Source: CAYMTR01 sp964393405 (GTDB lineage Bacteria > Bacteroidota > Bacteroidia > Bacteroidales > Prolixibacteraceae). From it: a stretch of DNA of 64,000 nt. Positions 54,666 to 62,928 of the stretch are shown here, one piece after another. Each line of letters opens with the position of its first letter. The stretch's first letter is position 1. The stretch is from positions 1 through 64,000 of the forward strand of contig CAYMTR010000014.1 of the NCBI GenBank assembly GCA_964393405.1, written 5' to 3'. The notes beneath the pieces are model-generated. The model was not told the origin of the DNA, ran no database searches, and saw only the letters and a program-made list of their open reading frames with translations. The position numbers and the translations under genes are program-made.

Positions 54666-54673
54666 TACTTTTG
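54666..54673 (+). promoter_or_regulatory. Candidate -7 box for the LiaF-like gene
   Basis: TACTTTTG matches TAnnTTTG. It lies 23 bp before the ATG at 54697, which supports that start over the upstream in-frame TTG at 54601. The spacer 54489-54665 shows nothing else that I can name. Confidence 0.4.
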
Positions 54674-54696
54674 GTATTGAATTTAATTTTACAATT

Positions 54697-55437
54697 ATGG
54701 ATAAGAGACAAGTTTTTCACGGACGCAGGTATATTTTTGGGTTTATTCTTATTTTAATTGGGTCGGTGATGATTTTAGAGCGTGCTGGAATTCTCAGTTG
54801 GGAAGTCTATGATTTTATTTTGTCATGGAAAATGTTGCTTGTAGCTATAGGTGCTTTTGTTTTCTTTAGTGGGAATAGGGGTGCCGGTATTATAGTTATG
54901 GGAGTTGGGGCTTTTTTCATGTTGCCTGATATTTTCGAAGATTATGGCACTATCCGAAGATTCTTTTGGCCTGCACTACTTTTGTTGGCAGGTTTAGTCT
55001 TTATTTTTGGAAGGAAACCAACAAGTATTAATACTGGTAAAAAATGGGAGCCAAGCCTTGAAGGTAAAACTGAGGTTAACAATGATTTTTTTGATGAAGT
55101 CATTATTTTTGGCAGTAAGGAAATAAGTATGCTAACAGATAACTTTCTGGGAGGAAGAACAACTTCCATCTTTGGGGGTATTGAAATTGATTTAAGGAAA
55201 TGCCAGATTTCTCCTGAAGGAAGTACGATTGAAGTTACAACTCTTTTTGGAGGAAACACTTTAAAATTACCCAATGATTGGACTGTTTTAAATAGGGTAA
55301 CAACAATATTCGGTGGATTTACAGACACAAGAATTAAGGATCCTATGTATTCTCCTAATCCTGCAAAAACAATAGTGATAACAGGAGTTTGTATTTTTGG
55401 GGGGACTGATATTCGTAATTTTAACAAAATTCATTAA
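54697..55437 (+). CDS. LiaF-like membrane protein (DUF5668 and cell-wall-active antibiotic response domain)
   Basis: 246 residues from ATG 54697. About four helices (12-105; RRYIFGFILILIGSVMILE and FFWPALLLLAGLVFIFG) precede a beta-solenoid domain (130-246) with repeated FGG turns: TTSIFGGIEIDL, VTTLFGGNTLKL, VTTIFGGFTDT and GVCIFGGTDIRNF. This is the LiaF/VraT-type arrangement that modulates envelope-stress two-component systems in Firmicutes. The gene directly precedes a LytS/LytT pair 17 bp away, so it may feed into that pair. Confidence 0.85.
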   Translation: MDKRQVFHGRRYIFGFILILIGSVMILERAGILSWEVYDFILSWKMLLVAIGAFVFFSGNRGAGIIVMGVGAFFMLPDIFEDYGTIRRFFWPALLLLAGLVFIFGRKPTSINTGKKWEPSLEGKTEVNNDFFDEVIIFGSKEISMLTDNFLGGRTTSIFGGIEIDLRKCQISPEGSTIEVTTLFGGNTLKLPNDWTVLNRVTTIFGGFTDTRIKDPMYSPNPAKTIVITGVCIFGGTDIRNFNKIH

Positions 55438-55454
55438 CATCAATATTTGAGGTT

Positions 55455-56504
55455 ATGAACCATCCTCTTTTCAAGAATCCTGCTTTTTTAATATGGTATT
55501 ATATATTCTGGATCATTTTATCGGTGGTCCAGTTTTATCTTGATTTAAAGGTGTTTGAAGCCCAAATGGCTGTAGCATTAGTTGATGTAATTATTTCGAA
55601 TATTATATACTCTTTGTTGGGATTGGGGATATGGTACGTAGTGTCAGCGAGTGATTTTGGTTCAAAAAATCAGCTTTATTTAGTGTTATACCATGTTTTT
55701 TCAATGTTGGTTATTCTTTTGTTATGGTTGTGGCTGACATACCAGATTGATAATATGTTATTTGAAAAAGAGGATGTAAAAGAGCATATGAAGCTTGTTT
55801 TGCCTGGCAAGGCAGGTTTAGGTGTACTGATATATATATTGATTGCAGTTTTTTATTATACTTTTTTCTATTACAATAAACTAAAAGAACAGGCAAAAGA
55901 AGAGGCAAGATTAAAGGCTCTTGTTACCCAGACTCAATTAAGTGAATTAAAATCTCAGATAAATCCCCACTTTTTATTCAACAGTCTGAATTCAGTTTCG
56001 TACCTTACTATGACTGAGCCTGAAAAAGCCCAGGATATGGTTATTAAGTTGTCGACCTTTCTTCGTTATTCGCTGAAACATAAAGAAAATCAACTTGTTT
56101 CACTTTCTCAGGAAATGGATCATATTAAATTGTACCTAGATATTGAGAAGGTAAGGTTTGGAGACAAATTAAATTCAGTATTTGATTTTAAGGGATGTGA
56201 AAAATGTTTGATCCCAAATATGATCCTTCAGCCGCTTTATGAAAATGCTATTAAGTATGGTGTTTATGAAACAACAAATCAGGTGGTTATTCATACTGAT
56301 GCCAAGTTGGAGGATGAAACATTATATTTTACAATCAGCAATAACTATGATATTGATGCTGTTTCTAAAAAAGGGGAGGGAATAGGAATTTTAAATATCA
56401 GGAAACGTTTGGGCTTGGTTTACGGCGATACTACACTGTTGACAATTAAAAATGAAAACCAGATATTTACAGTAACATTAAGAATACCTCAAAAAAATAA
56501 ATAA
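55455..56504 (+). CDS. LytS-like sensor histidine kinase
   Basis: 349 residues: four membrane helices (about 8-140), a short coiled coil (KLKEQAKEEARLKALVTQTQ), and the His_kinase domain with SQINPHFLFNSLNSVSYL (about 165-182) and an ATP-binding domain with QPLYENAIKYG and GIGILNIRKRL. It has no large extracytoplasmic sensor. Cotranscribed with the LiaF-like gene and the LytTR regulator 2 bp downstream. Confidence 0.92.
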   Translation: MNHPLFKNPAFLIWYYIFWIILSVVQFYLDLKVFEAQMAVALVDVIISNIIYSLLGLGIWYVVSASDFGSKNQLYLVLYHVFSMLVILLLWLWLTYQIDNMLFEKEDVKEHMKLVLPGKAGLGVLIYILIAVFYYTFFYYNKLKEQAKEEARLKALVTQTQLSELKSQINPHFLFNSLNSVSYLTMTEPEKAQDMVIKLSTFLRYSLKHKENQLVSLSQEMDHIKLYLDIEKVRFGDKLNSVFDFKGCEKCLIPNMILQPLYENAIKYGVYETTNQVVIHTDAKLEDETLYFTISNNYDIDAVSKKGEGIGILNIRKRLGLVYGDTTLLTIKNENQIFTVTLRIPQKNK

Positions 56505-56506
56505 TT

Positions 56507-57259
56507 ATGGAAGATAAAGTTCGTGCCATCATAGTTGAAGATGAAGCATTAGCAAGGAATTTGCTTAAGAACTACTTGAGCGGATACGAGAAAATTGAAG
56601 TGATAAGTGAATGTGAGAATGGCTTTGATGGATTAAAAGCAATAAACGAGTTAAAGCCAGACTTAGTATTTCTTGATGTTCAAATGCCTAAATTAACTGG
56701 TTTTGAAATGCTTGAATTACTTGAATATAAACCTGAAATAATTTTTACTACTGCTTATAATCAGTTTGCAATTAAAGCTTTTGAACAACATGCTGTTGAT
56801 TATTTACTTAAACCTTTTTCAAAAGACAGATTATTTGTTGCTATTGAGCGGGCAATTGAAAAGATTGATGGCAATAAAAGTGGAGATCTTCCAATAGATA
56901 AATTAACTGAGATGCCTGAATCTGAAGTTATTGAAAGGGTAGTCGTTAAGGATAAAAACAAAATTCATATTATTCCGGTTGAACAAATCAGATATATAGA
57001 ATCACTTGATGACTATGTAATGATTTATACAAAGGACAAGAGATTTGTAAAACAGAAAACAATGAAGTTCTTTGAGGATCATCTTAACTCAAATGAATTT
57101 ATTAGAATACACAGATCTTATATTGTTAAGGTTGAAGAAATCGCAGAAATTCAACAATATGAAAAGGAATCTCATATTGTTATTCTAAAGAATGATCATA
57201 TAAAATTAAAAGTCAGCAAGACAGGGTATAAAAATTTAAAGGAAATTCTTAATTTCTAG
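56507..57259 (+). CDS. LytTR-family response regulator
   Basis: 250 residues: receiver domain with acceptor Asp in DLVFLDVQMPKLTGF and Lys in YLLKPFSKDRL, and a LytTR DNA-binding domain (about 150-245; IIPVEQIRYIESLDDYVMIY and FIRIHRSYIV). It completes the LiaF-like/LytS operon. Its stop shares a CTAG palindrome with the stop of the convergent kinase gene. Confidence 0.92.
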   Translation: MEDKVRAIIVEDEALARNLLKNYLSGYEKIEVISECENGFDGLKAINELKPDLVFLDVQMPKLTGFEMLELLEYKPEIIFTTAYNQFAIKAFEQHAVDYLLKPFSKDRLFVAIERAIEKIDGNKSGDLPIDKLTEMPESEVIERVVVKDKNKIHIIPVEQIRYIESLDDYVMIYTKDKRFVKQKTMKFFEDHLNSNEFIRIHRSYIVKVEEIAEIQQYEKESHIVILKNDHIKLKVSKTGYKNLKEILNF

Positions 57260-58560
57260 GTATTGCAATTCATCGGAAAAGTAAAGATGAATTTAGATCC
57301 TATCCCCAATTCTGATTTTACCTTGATATCACCTCCCATGTTGCCGACCATTGCTTTGCATAAACAAAGCCCTAATCCGGCACCGGGAGCGAAAGAATCG
57401 ACTTTAAAGAATCGATCAAATATCTTGTTGAGGTTTTCAGAATTAATACCTATTCCGGTGTCTTCAACAACCATTATTATTTTATTTTCAATAACATCAC
57501 ACTTTAATTCAATTCTACCTTCTTTAGTAAACTTGACAGCATTATCAATAAGATTATAAATGATTTGGTATAAACGTTCCCTGTCTGTTGTAAGTTGAAC
57601 ATCTTTATTGTTGATTATAAACTCAACATTTGAAGGTATTCTTCTGGAAAATGTTGTTTCAATTTCTTTAATCAAATCAAAGAGGTTAAAAGTCTTATTG
57701 TGGTAAACTACTGAGTTGGATTCAATTTTAGAAATATCAACGATGTCGTTTACTATTTTTAACATTTGATCGCTATTGGCCTTTATGATTTCGTTGAGTT
57801 CTTTTCTTTCTTCTTCATTTTCAGTTTGGGTAATCATATCTGTAAAGCCGATTATAATATTCAGAGGAGTTCTTATTTCGTGGCTTATTCCCTGGAGAAA
57901 TGAAGATTTAAGTTTATCTGATTCTTCAGCTTTAATTTTTGCATTATACAATTCATCATGGATATTAAGCATGTTGTCTTGTTGTTCATTTATTGTTAGA
58001 TATGTTTTCATTAACATACCGAAAAGATTATTCCAGAAGAAAGTTATAACAACGCTTACAACAGCAAGTGTAATAATCATGTTGAGCCACATTGGAAATG
58101 ATTGCATGTAGTCGGATTGTTCAGGAGCAAAGTGAAAGAAGCCCAATTTAAAAAGAAATGCAATCACTATTACTATGAAGAAGCTTACAGAAGTTAGAAT
58201 CCATCCCACCTTTTTATTGAAATATAGAAACGCAACGGCTGTGGCAGGTATAATATAAACATAACCGAAACCGTATAGTCCCCATGAAAGCAAACCTGAA
58301 AAAGCCATAACGTACATTGCCCCCATAAAGATTCCACCTTTGATATCGATATTAATTTTATTTCTTAGAATATATAATAGAATCATAATAAAGAAAAGGG
58401 CAGTTTGGACTGCGAAAATTGGTTTAAAACCTGTCTGAGAAATACGAAGAAAAGAAATAGTCAAACCAAGAAGTAAAACGAATAGGACTATGACAAGAAT
58501 TTTATTTAAAACATTATCCTTAATAGTATTAAGTTGTTCCTTTATAAATAAGTTATCCAT
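57256..58560 (-). CDS. Membrane sensor histidine kinase (HisKA/HATPase)
   Basis: 434 residues. Six hydrophobic helices (about 15-190), a coiled-coil linker (QDNMLNIHDELYNAKIKAEE), the HisKA dimerisation block with SSFLQGISHEIRTPLNIIIG, and a HATPase domain with YNLIDNAVKF, VEDTGIGINSENL and GLGLCLCKAMV. It has no receiver domain. The adjacent genes are a LytTR regulator on the other strand and, 213 bp away, a chemoreceptor gene, so the cognate regulator may be the stand-alone receiver at 60004 or elsewhere. Confidence 0.9.
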   Translation of the reverse strand: MDNLFIKEQLNTIKDNVLNKILVIVLFVLLLGLTISFLRISQTGFKPIFAVQTALFFIMILLYILRNKINIDIKGGIFMGAMYVMAFSGLLSWGLYGFGYVYIIPATAVAFLYFNKKVGWILTSVSFFIVIVIAFLFKLGFFHFAPEQSDYMQSFPMWLNMIITLAVVSVVITFFWNNLFGMLMKTYLTINEQQDNMLNIHDELYNAKIKAEESDKLKSSFLQGISHEIRTPLNIIIGFTDMITQTENEEERKELNEIIKANSDQMLKIVNDIVDISKIESNSVVYHNKTFNLFDLIKEIETTFSRRIPSNVEFIINNKDVQLTTDRERLYQIIYNLIDNAVKFTKEGRIELKCDVIENKIIMVVEDTGIGINSENLNKIFDRFFKVDSFAPGAGLGLCLCKAMVGNMGGDIKVKSELGIGSKFIFTFPMNCNT

Positions 58561-58690
58561 CTGGAGTTTTTTATAATGAATTATAACTGAAAATCTTATT
58601 TAAGATGTAATTTAAAAAGAATTTTTGAATAAAATATAATGAATTTTTGTTGATGACTATCAAAAGCTGAAATCATAGTTTTTAATAAAC

Positions 58691-58729
58691 AATAAAGAAG
58701 CTACCATGTAAAATGATAGCTTCTTTATT
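58691..58729 (-). terminator. Terminator after the chemoreceptor gene
   Basis: Perfect 13-bp arms AATAAAGAAGCTA and TAGCTTCTTTATT around a 13-base loop, 45 bp after the stop at 58774. A modest T-rich stretch follows on the minus strand. Confidence 0.6.
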
Positions 58730-58773
58730 TTCCCTCGAAAACTTAGTTATTTGTGATATGATTCCATTAAAAA

Positions 58774-59982
58774 TTAAATTGCATTTCTCATTTCTGAATT
58801 CGAGGATGAATTATTTCTAAAATTTCTAAATCCCTTTTTAGTTGAAGCTTTATTTAGCTCACCTTTTATTTTAAAAAATGAAATACTATTCAACAATTCC
58901 CCTGCATATTTTTCAAGCTCTTCAGCACTTGCGGCCATTTCTTCAGCAGTTGTAGCATTTGATTGAATATTAGTGTTAATTTCACTAATAGCATTATTGA
59001 TTTGTTGAGCGCTCAATCCTTGTTCGTAGCTTGCTGTACTAATTGATCCGACAAGCTCTGTAGTTTTATTCATCAATGGAATACTTTCATTTAATTTCAA
59101 ACTGGCCTTATGAGATATTGTAGATGTTTTGTTAGACATTTGTTCAATCTCATTTGCTGCTATTTTACTTAATTCAGCAAGTTTCCGTACTTCATTTGCA
59201 ACAACTGCAAATCCTCTGCCATGTTCCCCGGCTCTTGCCGCTTCAACTGCTGCATTTAATGATAGAATATTTGTTTGAAAGGAGATGTCATTGATTATTT
59301 TAACTTTTTTGGTTATTTCATCAAGAGCGGTAATTGCTGTATGAGCTGATATATTTCCTTCATTTACGGCCTCATTGGCTTTTTGAGCAATTTCATTTGT
59401 CATTTCTGAATTTTGAGAATTTCCGGTTATGCTTTCAACCATTTCTTCCATTGAAGAAGAAATTTCTTCTATTGCAGCGGCTTCAGTGCTTGTTCCGGAA
59501 GAAAGGTCATCAGATGTAGCCCGTAATTGAGAACTTGAGCTGTTAATCTGCATTGAAATATTCATAATGTTTCCTATGGTATCCTTAAGTATATCTGATA
59601 GGTTTGATAAAGAATTGGTTAGTATGCCTAATTCATCTTTTCTCTTGGCTTCTTTATCATCTATTTTAATATTCAATTGACCTTTAGCTAATAATTGTAC
59701 GTTAACAAGAGAATCATCTAAAGGTTTTTTAATGAATTTGTATGTCAGATAAATTAAAAAGCCAGAGACTAGCATTACTAATGGCATAGAAATATATTGA
59801 GGGTAAACCTTTGGATAAGCATCTCCTAATTTAGTACTTATTACTACAAAGAAAATGTTTAAAGCCCATAACACCCCAACTTGGAAAATTATACTATTCT
59901 TAAAAAAATACCTTAACACTATAATTGCAAATGGTATTCCAAAAATTAGTACTATCAAAATTTCTTTTAAAACTGCATTCAT
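58774..59982 (-). CDS. Methyl-accepting chemotaxis protein without a periplasmic sensor
   Basis: 402 residues. Three closely spaced hydrophobic helices in residues 1-85 leave no room for a ligand domain. A HAMP-like segment (about 85-140) follows, and then the signalling coiled coil with the invariant hairpin tip ILSLNAAVEAARAGEHGRGF and AVVANEVRKLAELSK. There is no CheA, CheW or methyltransferase gene nearby, and the C-terminus shows no pentapeptide tether. The sensor may report membrane state or respond to another protein. Confidence 0.9.
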   Translation of the reverse strand: MNAVLKEILIVLIFGIPFAIIVLRYFFKNSIIFQVGVLWALNIFFVVISTKLGDAYPKVYPQYISMPLVMLVSGFLIYLTYKFIKKPLDDSLVNVQLLAKGQLNIKIDDKEAKRKDELGILTNSLSNLSDILKDTIGNIMNISMQINSSSSQLRATSDDLSSGTSTEAAAIEEISSSMEEMVESITGNSQNSEMTNEIAQKANEAVNEGNISAHTAITALDEITKKVKIINDISFQTNILSLNAAVEAARAGEHGRGFAVVANEVRKLAELSKIAANEIEQMSNKTSTISHKASLKLNESIPLMNKTTELVGSISTASYEQGLSAQQINNAISEINTNIQSNATTAEEMAASAEELEKYAGELLNSISFFKIKGELNKASTKKGFRNFRNNSSSNSEMRNAI

Positions 59983-60003
59983 ATCAATCCTCCTTCACAA
60001 GAT

Positions 60004-60411
60004 TTAATTATTATTCAATACTGGAAAATATTTGTTTTCGTTTTTAATATTTTTTAATGCATTATCAAAATCTGTTGTAAAATTGGTTTTCAAAATCCCC
60101 GCTTGAAAACCAATTCTTTGCATGTCAAAATGAACATTATAATCGTCACTCATAGTAACTCCAATAATTTTCATTTGATTGTTCTTTACTAATGCCAGCT
60201 TAGCAGCTATGAGTCCATTTATCTCTGGAAGATAAATATCCATTAAGACTATATCAGGTGTAATATCTTTTATTAATTCAAAAAAATGGAGGGCATCATT
60301 TGCTTCTCCGATTATTTCGATATCATTCCGATTTTCAAATAGATATTTCAGGGCATCAATAAATCCCTGATTATCATCAACTATTATTATTTTTTGTTTT
60401 TCACCAATCAT
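60004..60411 (-). CDS. Stand-alone receiver-domain response regulator
   Basis: 135 residues, one receiver domain with acidic start (IIIVDDNQGF), phospho-acceptor Asp in DIVLMDIYLPEINGL, conserved Thr in IGVTMSDD and Lys in GILKTNFT. No output domain. It follows the NarL-type gene by about 110 bp and precedes the chemoreceptor by 21 bp on the same strand. It could act as a phosphate carrier or protein-binding signal for the chemoreceptor, but this is inferred from position. Confidence 0.85.
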   Translation of the reverse strand: MIGEKQKIIIVDDNQGFIDALKYLFENRNDIEIIGEANDALHFFELIKDITPDIVLMDIYLPEINGLIAAKLALVKNNQMKIIGVTMSDDYNVHFDMQRIGFQAGILKTNFTTDFDNALKNIKNENKYFPVLNNN

Positions 60412-60521
60412 CTTGAATCTTTTTACATGACAAAAGTAATATCAGATTAAAATATGATGAAAGGGAAATTATCCAATTTGATTGGGATAAATACTTGAAG
60501 TTTTTAAGGGAAAACCCTTGT

Positions 60522-61178
60522 TCAAAATTCTACTATATGATTCTTGATAGCGTAAAGTACCAGGGAAACTGAATTTGTTGTATTTGTCTTGTCCATTAAT
60601 TTGGCTTTATGACCTTCAACAGTCTTAGGACTGATGAAAAGTTTTTCAGCTATTTGATTGTTTGAATATGCCTCACACAGAAGTTTAAGGACTTCCAATT
60701 CCCTGTCAGATATTTCTAATTGTTTAATTAATTTTTCTCCTATGGGAGATTGCTCTTTTCTTAGAATTATTTTCATTAATAATTCCTGAGAAAAATAATT
60801 TCTGTTATTAAAAACTTCATTTATTGCGATAGTTAATTCCTTACTGCCGGCATCTTTCAACACAAATCCTTTAACACCGGATTCAATCATTTTAAGATAA
60901 TGTTCTTGATCTCCGTGCATCGATAGTACTATTATTTTTAAATCCGGATATAACTCAAGTGACTTAATGGTTGCATTTATACCATTCATGATGGGCATAT
61001 CTATATCCAAAAGTACAATGTCTGGCTTTACTGTTTTTATTTTATTCAAATATTCAAGTCCATTTGATGCTTCATCGATAATATCAAAATCAGGATTCTT
61101 TGATAATACAAATCTTAATCCTTCCCTGAATAAATCATGGTCATCTACTATAACCAGTTTAATTGTCTTTTTATTCAT
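60522..61178 (-). CDS. NarL/LuxR-type response regulator
   Basis: 218 residues: receiver (Asp in DIVLLDIDMPIMNGI, Lys in GFVLKDAGSKEL) and a C-terminal LuxR helix-turn-helix (ISDRELEVLKLLCEAYSNNQ and ISPKTVEGHKAKLM, about 150-210). It follows its likely partner kinase by 8 bp. Targets unknown. Confidence 0.93.
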   Translation of the reverse strand: MNKKTIKLVIVDDHDLFREGLRFVLSKNPDFDIIDEASNGLEYLNKIKTVKPDIVLLDIDMPIMNGINATIKSLELYPDLKIIVLSMHGDQEHYLKMIESGVKGFVLKDAGSKELTIAINEVFNNRNYFSQELLMKIILRKEQSPIGEKLIKQLEISDRELEVLKLLCEAYSNNQIAEKLFISPKTVEGHKAKLMDKTNTTNSVSLVLYAIKNHIVEF

Positions 61179-61186
61179 AAATTGTT

Positions 61187-62815
61187 TTATATCTTTAGAA
61201 TTGCTTTTGCTTTAAATCCGTTTCCTGGTGAAGTAATATATTCTATTGATCCACCCAGTTTTTCTATTCTGCTTCTTAAATTATACAAACCAATGCCTTT
61301 AGAAATGAATATCTCATCATTTATGTCAAAGCCTTTCCCATTATCTTGATAATTAACAAATAGCGTTTGTTGCGTCTTCTCAATGTTAATGGTTATGAGA
61401 GAAGACTGAGCATGTTTAATTGTGTTGTTAATCAACTCAGTCATATACCTATATAAAGATATTTCAGCTTCAGGTTTAAGTCGTTCATCTAAATTAGACT
61501 CAAAAAGAATTTCAATTTTTTTACTGAATTTTATTTTTTGAATAAAAGAGCTTAACGCTCTGGTTAAACCAAAAGTTTCCAGAGCTTGAGGACTAAGATT
61601 ATTTGATATTTCCTTTACACTTTTAATTGATTCTGTAAGTACATTTTCTATTCTTCCTTTGATATCAATATCACTAGGGTTGGAAAAGTATACCTCAAGG
61701 AAGATTTTTAAAGTTGATAGAAGTGGCCCCAATCCATCATGCAATTCTCTCGAAAATCGGGAACGCTCCTTTTCTTCTGCATCTATTGTGGCTAAGTATA
61801 TTTGTTTTTCACGATTTATTTTATCTGTAAGATCGTGCATCATAAGCATATAGACATCTTGATTATTGTATCTTAGTCTTGAAGTGCTTATGTCAAGATT
61901 CTTTGATCCCTTGTATTTGAAATCATATTCAAATTCAAAACGAGAAGAATAGCTCTCCGGGCTATTTAAAAAATCTTCAAATTGAGTTTCTCCTTTGAGT
62001 GAAAAAGTTTGAGTAGGATTTATGGTTTTAATTTCAAAATCTGATAATCCGGTAAATGTTTTAAATGCTTCGTTATAATCAATGATTGTTCCGTCTTTAT
62101 TTATAATTAAAATTGGATCAGAATTTTTGTCGAATATGTTCCTGAAATTTCTTTCATTATTTATTGCAATGAGCTCTGATTCTATTCTTGTTTCTATTTC
62201 ACGTTGAAGTTCAGATGTTACCTTAATTAGATTTTCATTTTTCTCTAATAGGATTTCATAGTTTTTCTTTAAGCTTTTTTGTATATGATTGAAAGAAAAT
62301 GGAATCATCAATCCCAGTAAGATCATTATTAAAGTATAAGTCTGAATAGCAATTATCGGAAAACGTTCATCTGTTGGAAGCTGTTTAATTGTAAGTATTT
62401 CAGTTTTATAAAATATATATATTACTGTAAGAAGGGTTAGTGATAATATAAGAGTTCTGATACTGGCTTTGAAATTGAAAAATAGAGAAGTTATTATAAT
62501 TGCTGCACTTAGCCATAAGAATGATACTCCAATGAAGCCAAATTCTATTAGGTCTGTAAAACCTAATAAATATATATTTATAATGATTGATAATGCCTTT
62601 ATGTTATATTTTAATTTATGACGGAATATGGATATTATTACCATCATACAATAAATTGAAGCGTATATATACCAGAATGAAGTTAGTTTAAACATAACTT
62701 CTCTTGCAATAGTGGAAGCTACTAATGGTAATCCAATAATTGAAATCACTACTAACGATGTGTCAACCAGCTTGTTCTTAATCTCATACTCATCGTTGGT
62801 TATATAGTCCTTCAT
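61187..62815 (-). CDS. PAS-containing HisKA_3 sensor histidine kinase
   Basis: 542 residues. About six or seven membrane helices (15-185), a coiled coil, a PAS domain (about 225-335; NSDPILIINKDGTIIDYNEA), the NarX-type HisKA_3 block ERSRFSRELHDGLGPLLSTL (about 345-365), and a HATPase domain with TELINNTIKHA and GIGLYNLRSRIEKLGG. It pairs with the NarL-type regulator. The PAS domain suggests sensing of a small ligand, redox state or light, with no cofactor-specific residues visible. Confidence 0.92.
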   Translation of the reverse strand: MKDYITNDEYEIKNKLVDTSLVVISIIGLPLVASTIAREVMFKLTSFWYIYASIYCMMVIISIFRHKLKYNIKALSIIINIYLLGFTDLIEFGFIGVSFLWLSAAIIITSLFFNFKASIRTLILSLTLLTVIYIFYKTEILTIKQLPTDERFPIIAIQTYTLIMILLGLMIPFSFNHIQKSLKKNYEILLEKNENLIKVTSELQREIETRIESELIAINNERNFRNIFDKNSDPILIINKDGTIIDYNEAFKTFTGLSDFEIKTINPTQTFSLKGETQFEDFLNSPESYSSRFEFEYDFKYKGSKNLDISTSRLRYNNQDVYMLMMHDLTDKINREKQIYLATIDAEEKERSRFSRELHDGLGPLLSTLKIFLEVYFSNPSDIDIKGRIENVLTESIKSVKEISNNLSPQALETFGLTRALSSFIQKIKFSKKIEILFESNLDERLKPEAEISLYRYMTELINNTIKHAQSSLITINIEKTQQTLFVNYQDNGKGFDINDEIFISKGIGLYNLRSRIEKLGGSIEYITSPGNGFKAKAILKI

Positions 62816-62882
62816 TTAATTCAGATATTATAGTATTGTAATTACTCGAATTTATACTATTTTGATGAATCATAGAATAAAA

Positions 62883-62908
62883 AAAGCCCGGAATTTTATC
62901 CGGGCTTT
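62883..62908 (-). terminator. Terminator after leuB
   Basis: AAAGCCCGGA and TCCGGGCTTT are perfect 10-bp arms with an ATTTTA loop. On the minus strand a run of Ts follows, 21 bp after the leuB stop. Confidence 0.85.
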
Positions 62909-62928
62909 AATATTGAAATTGATATTTT

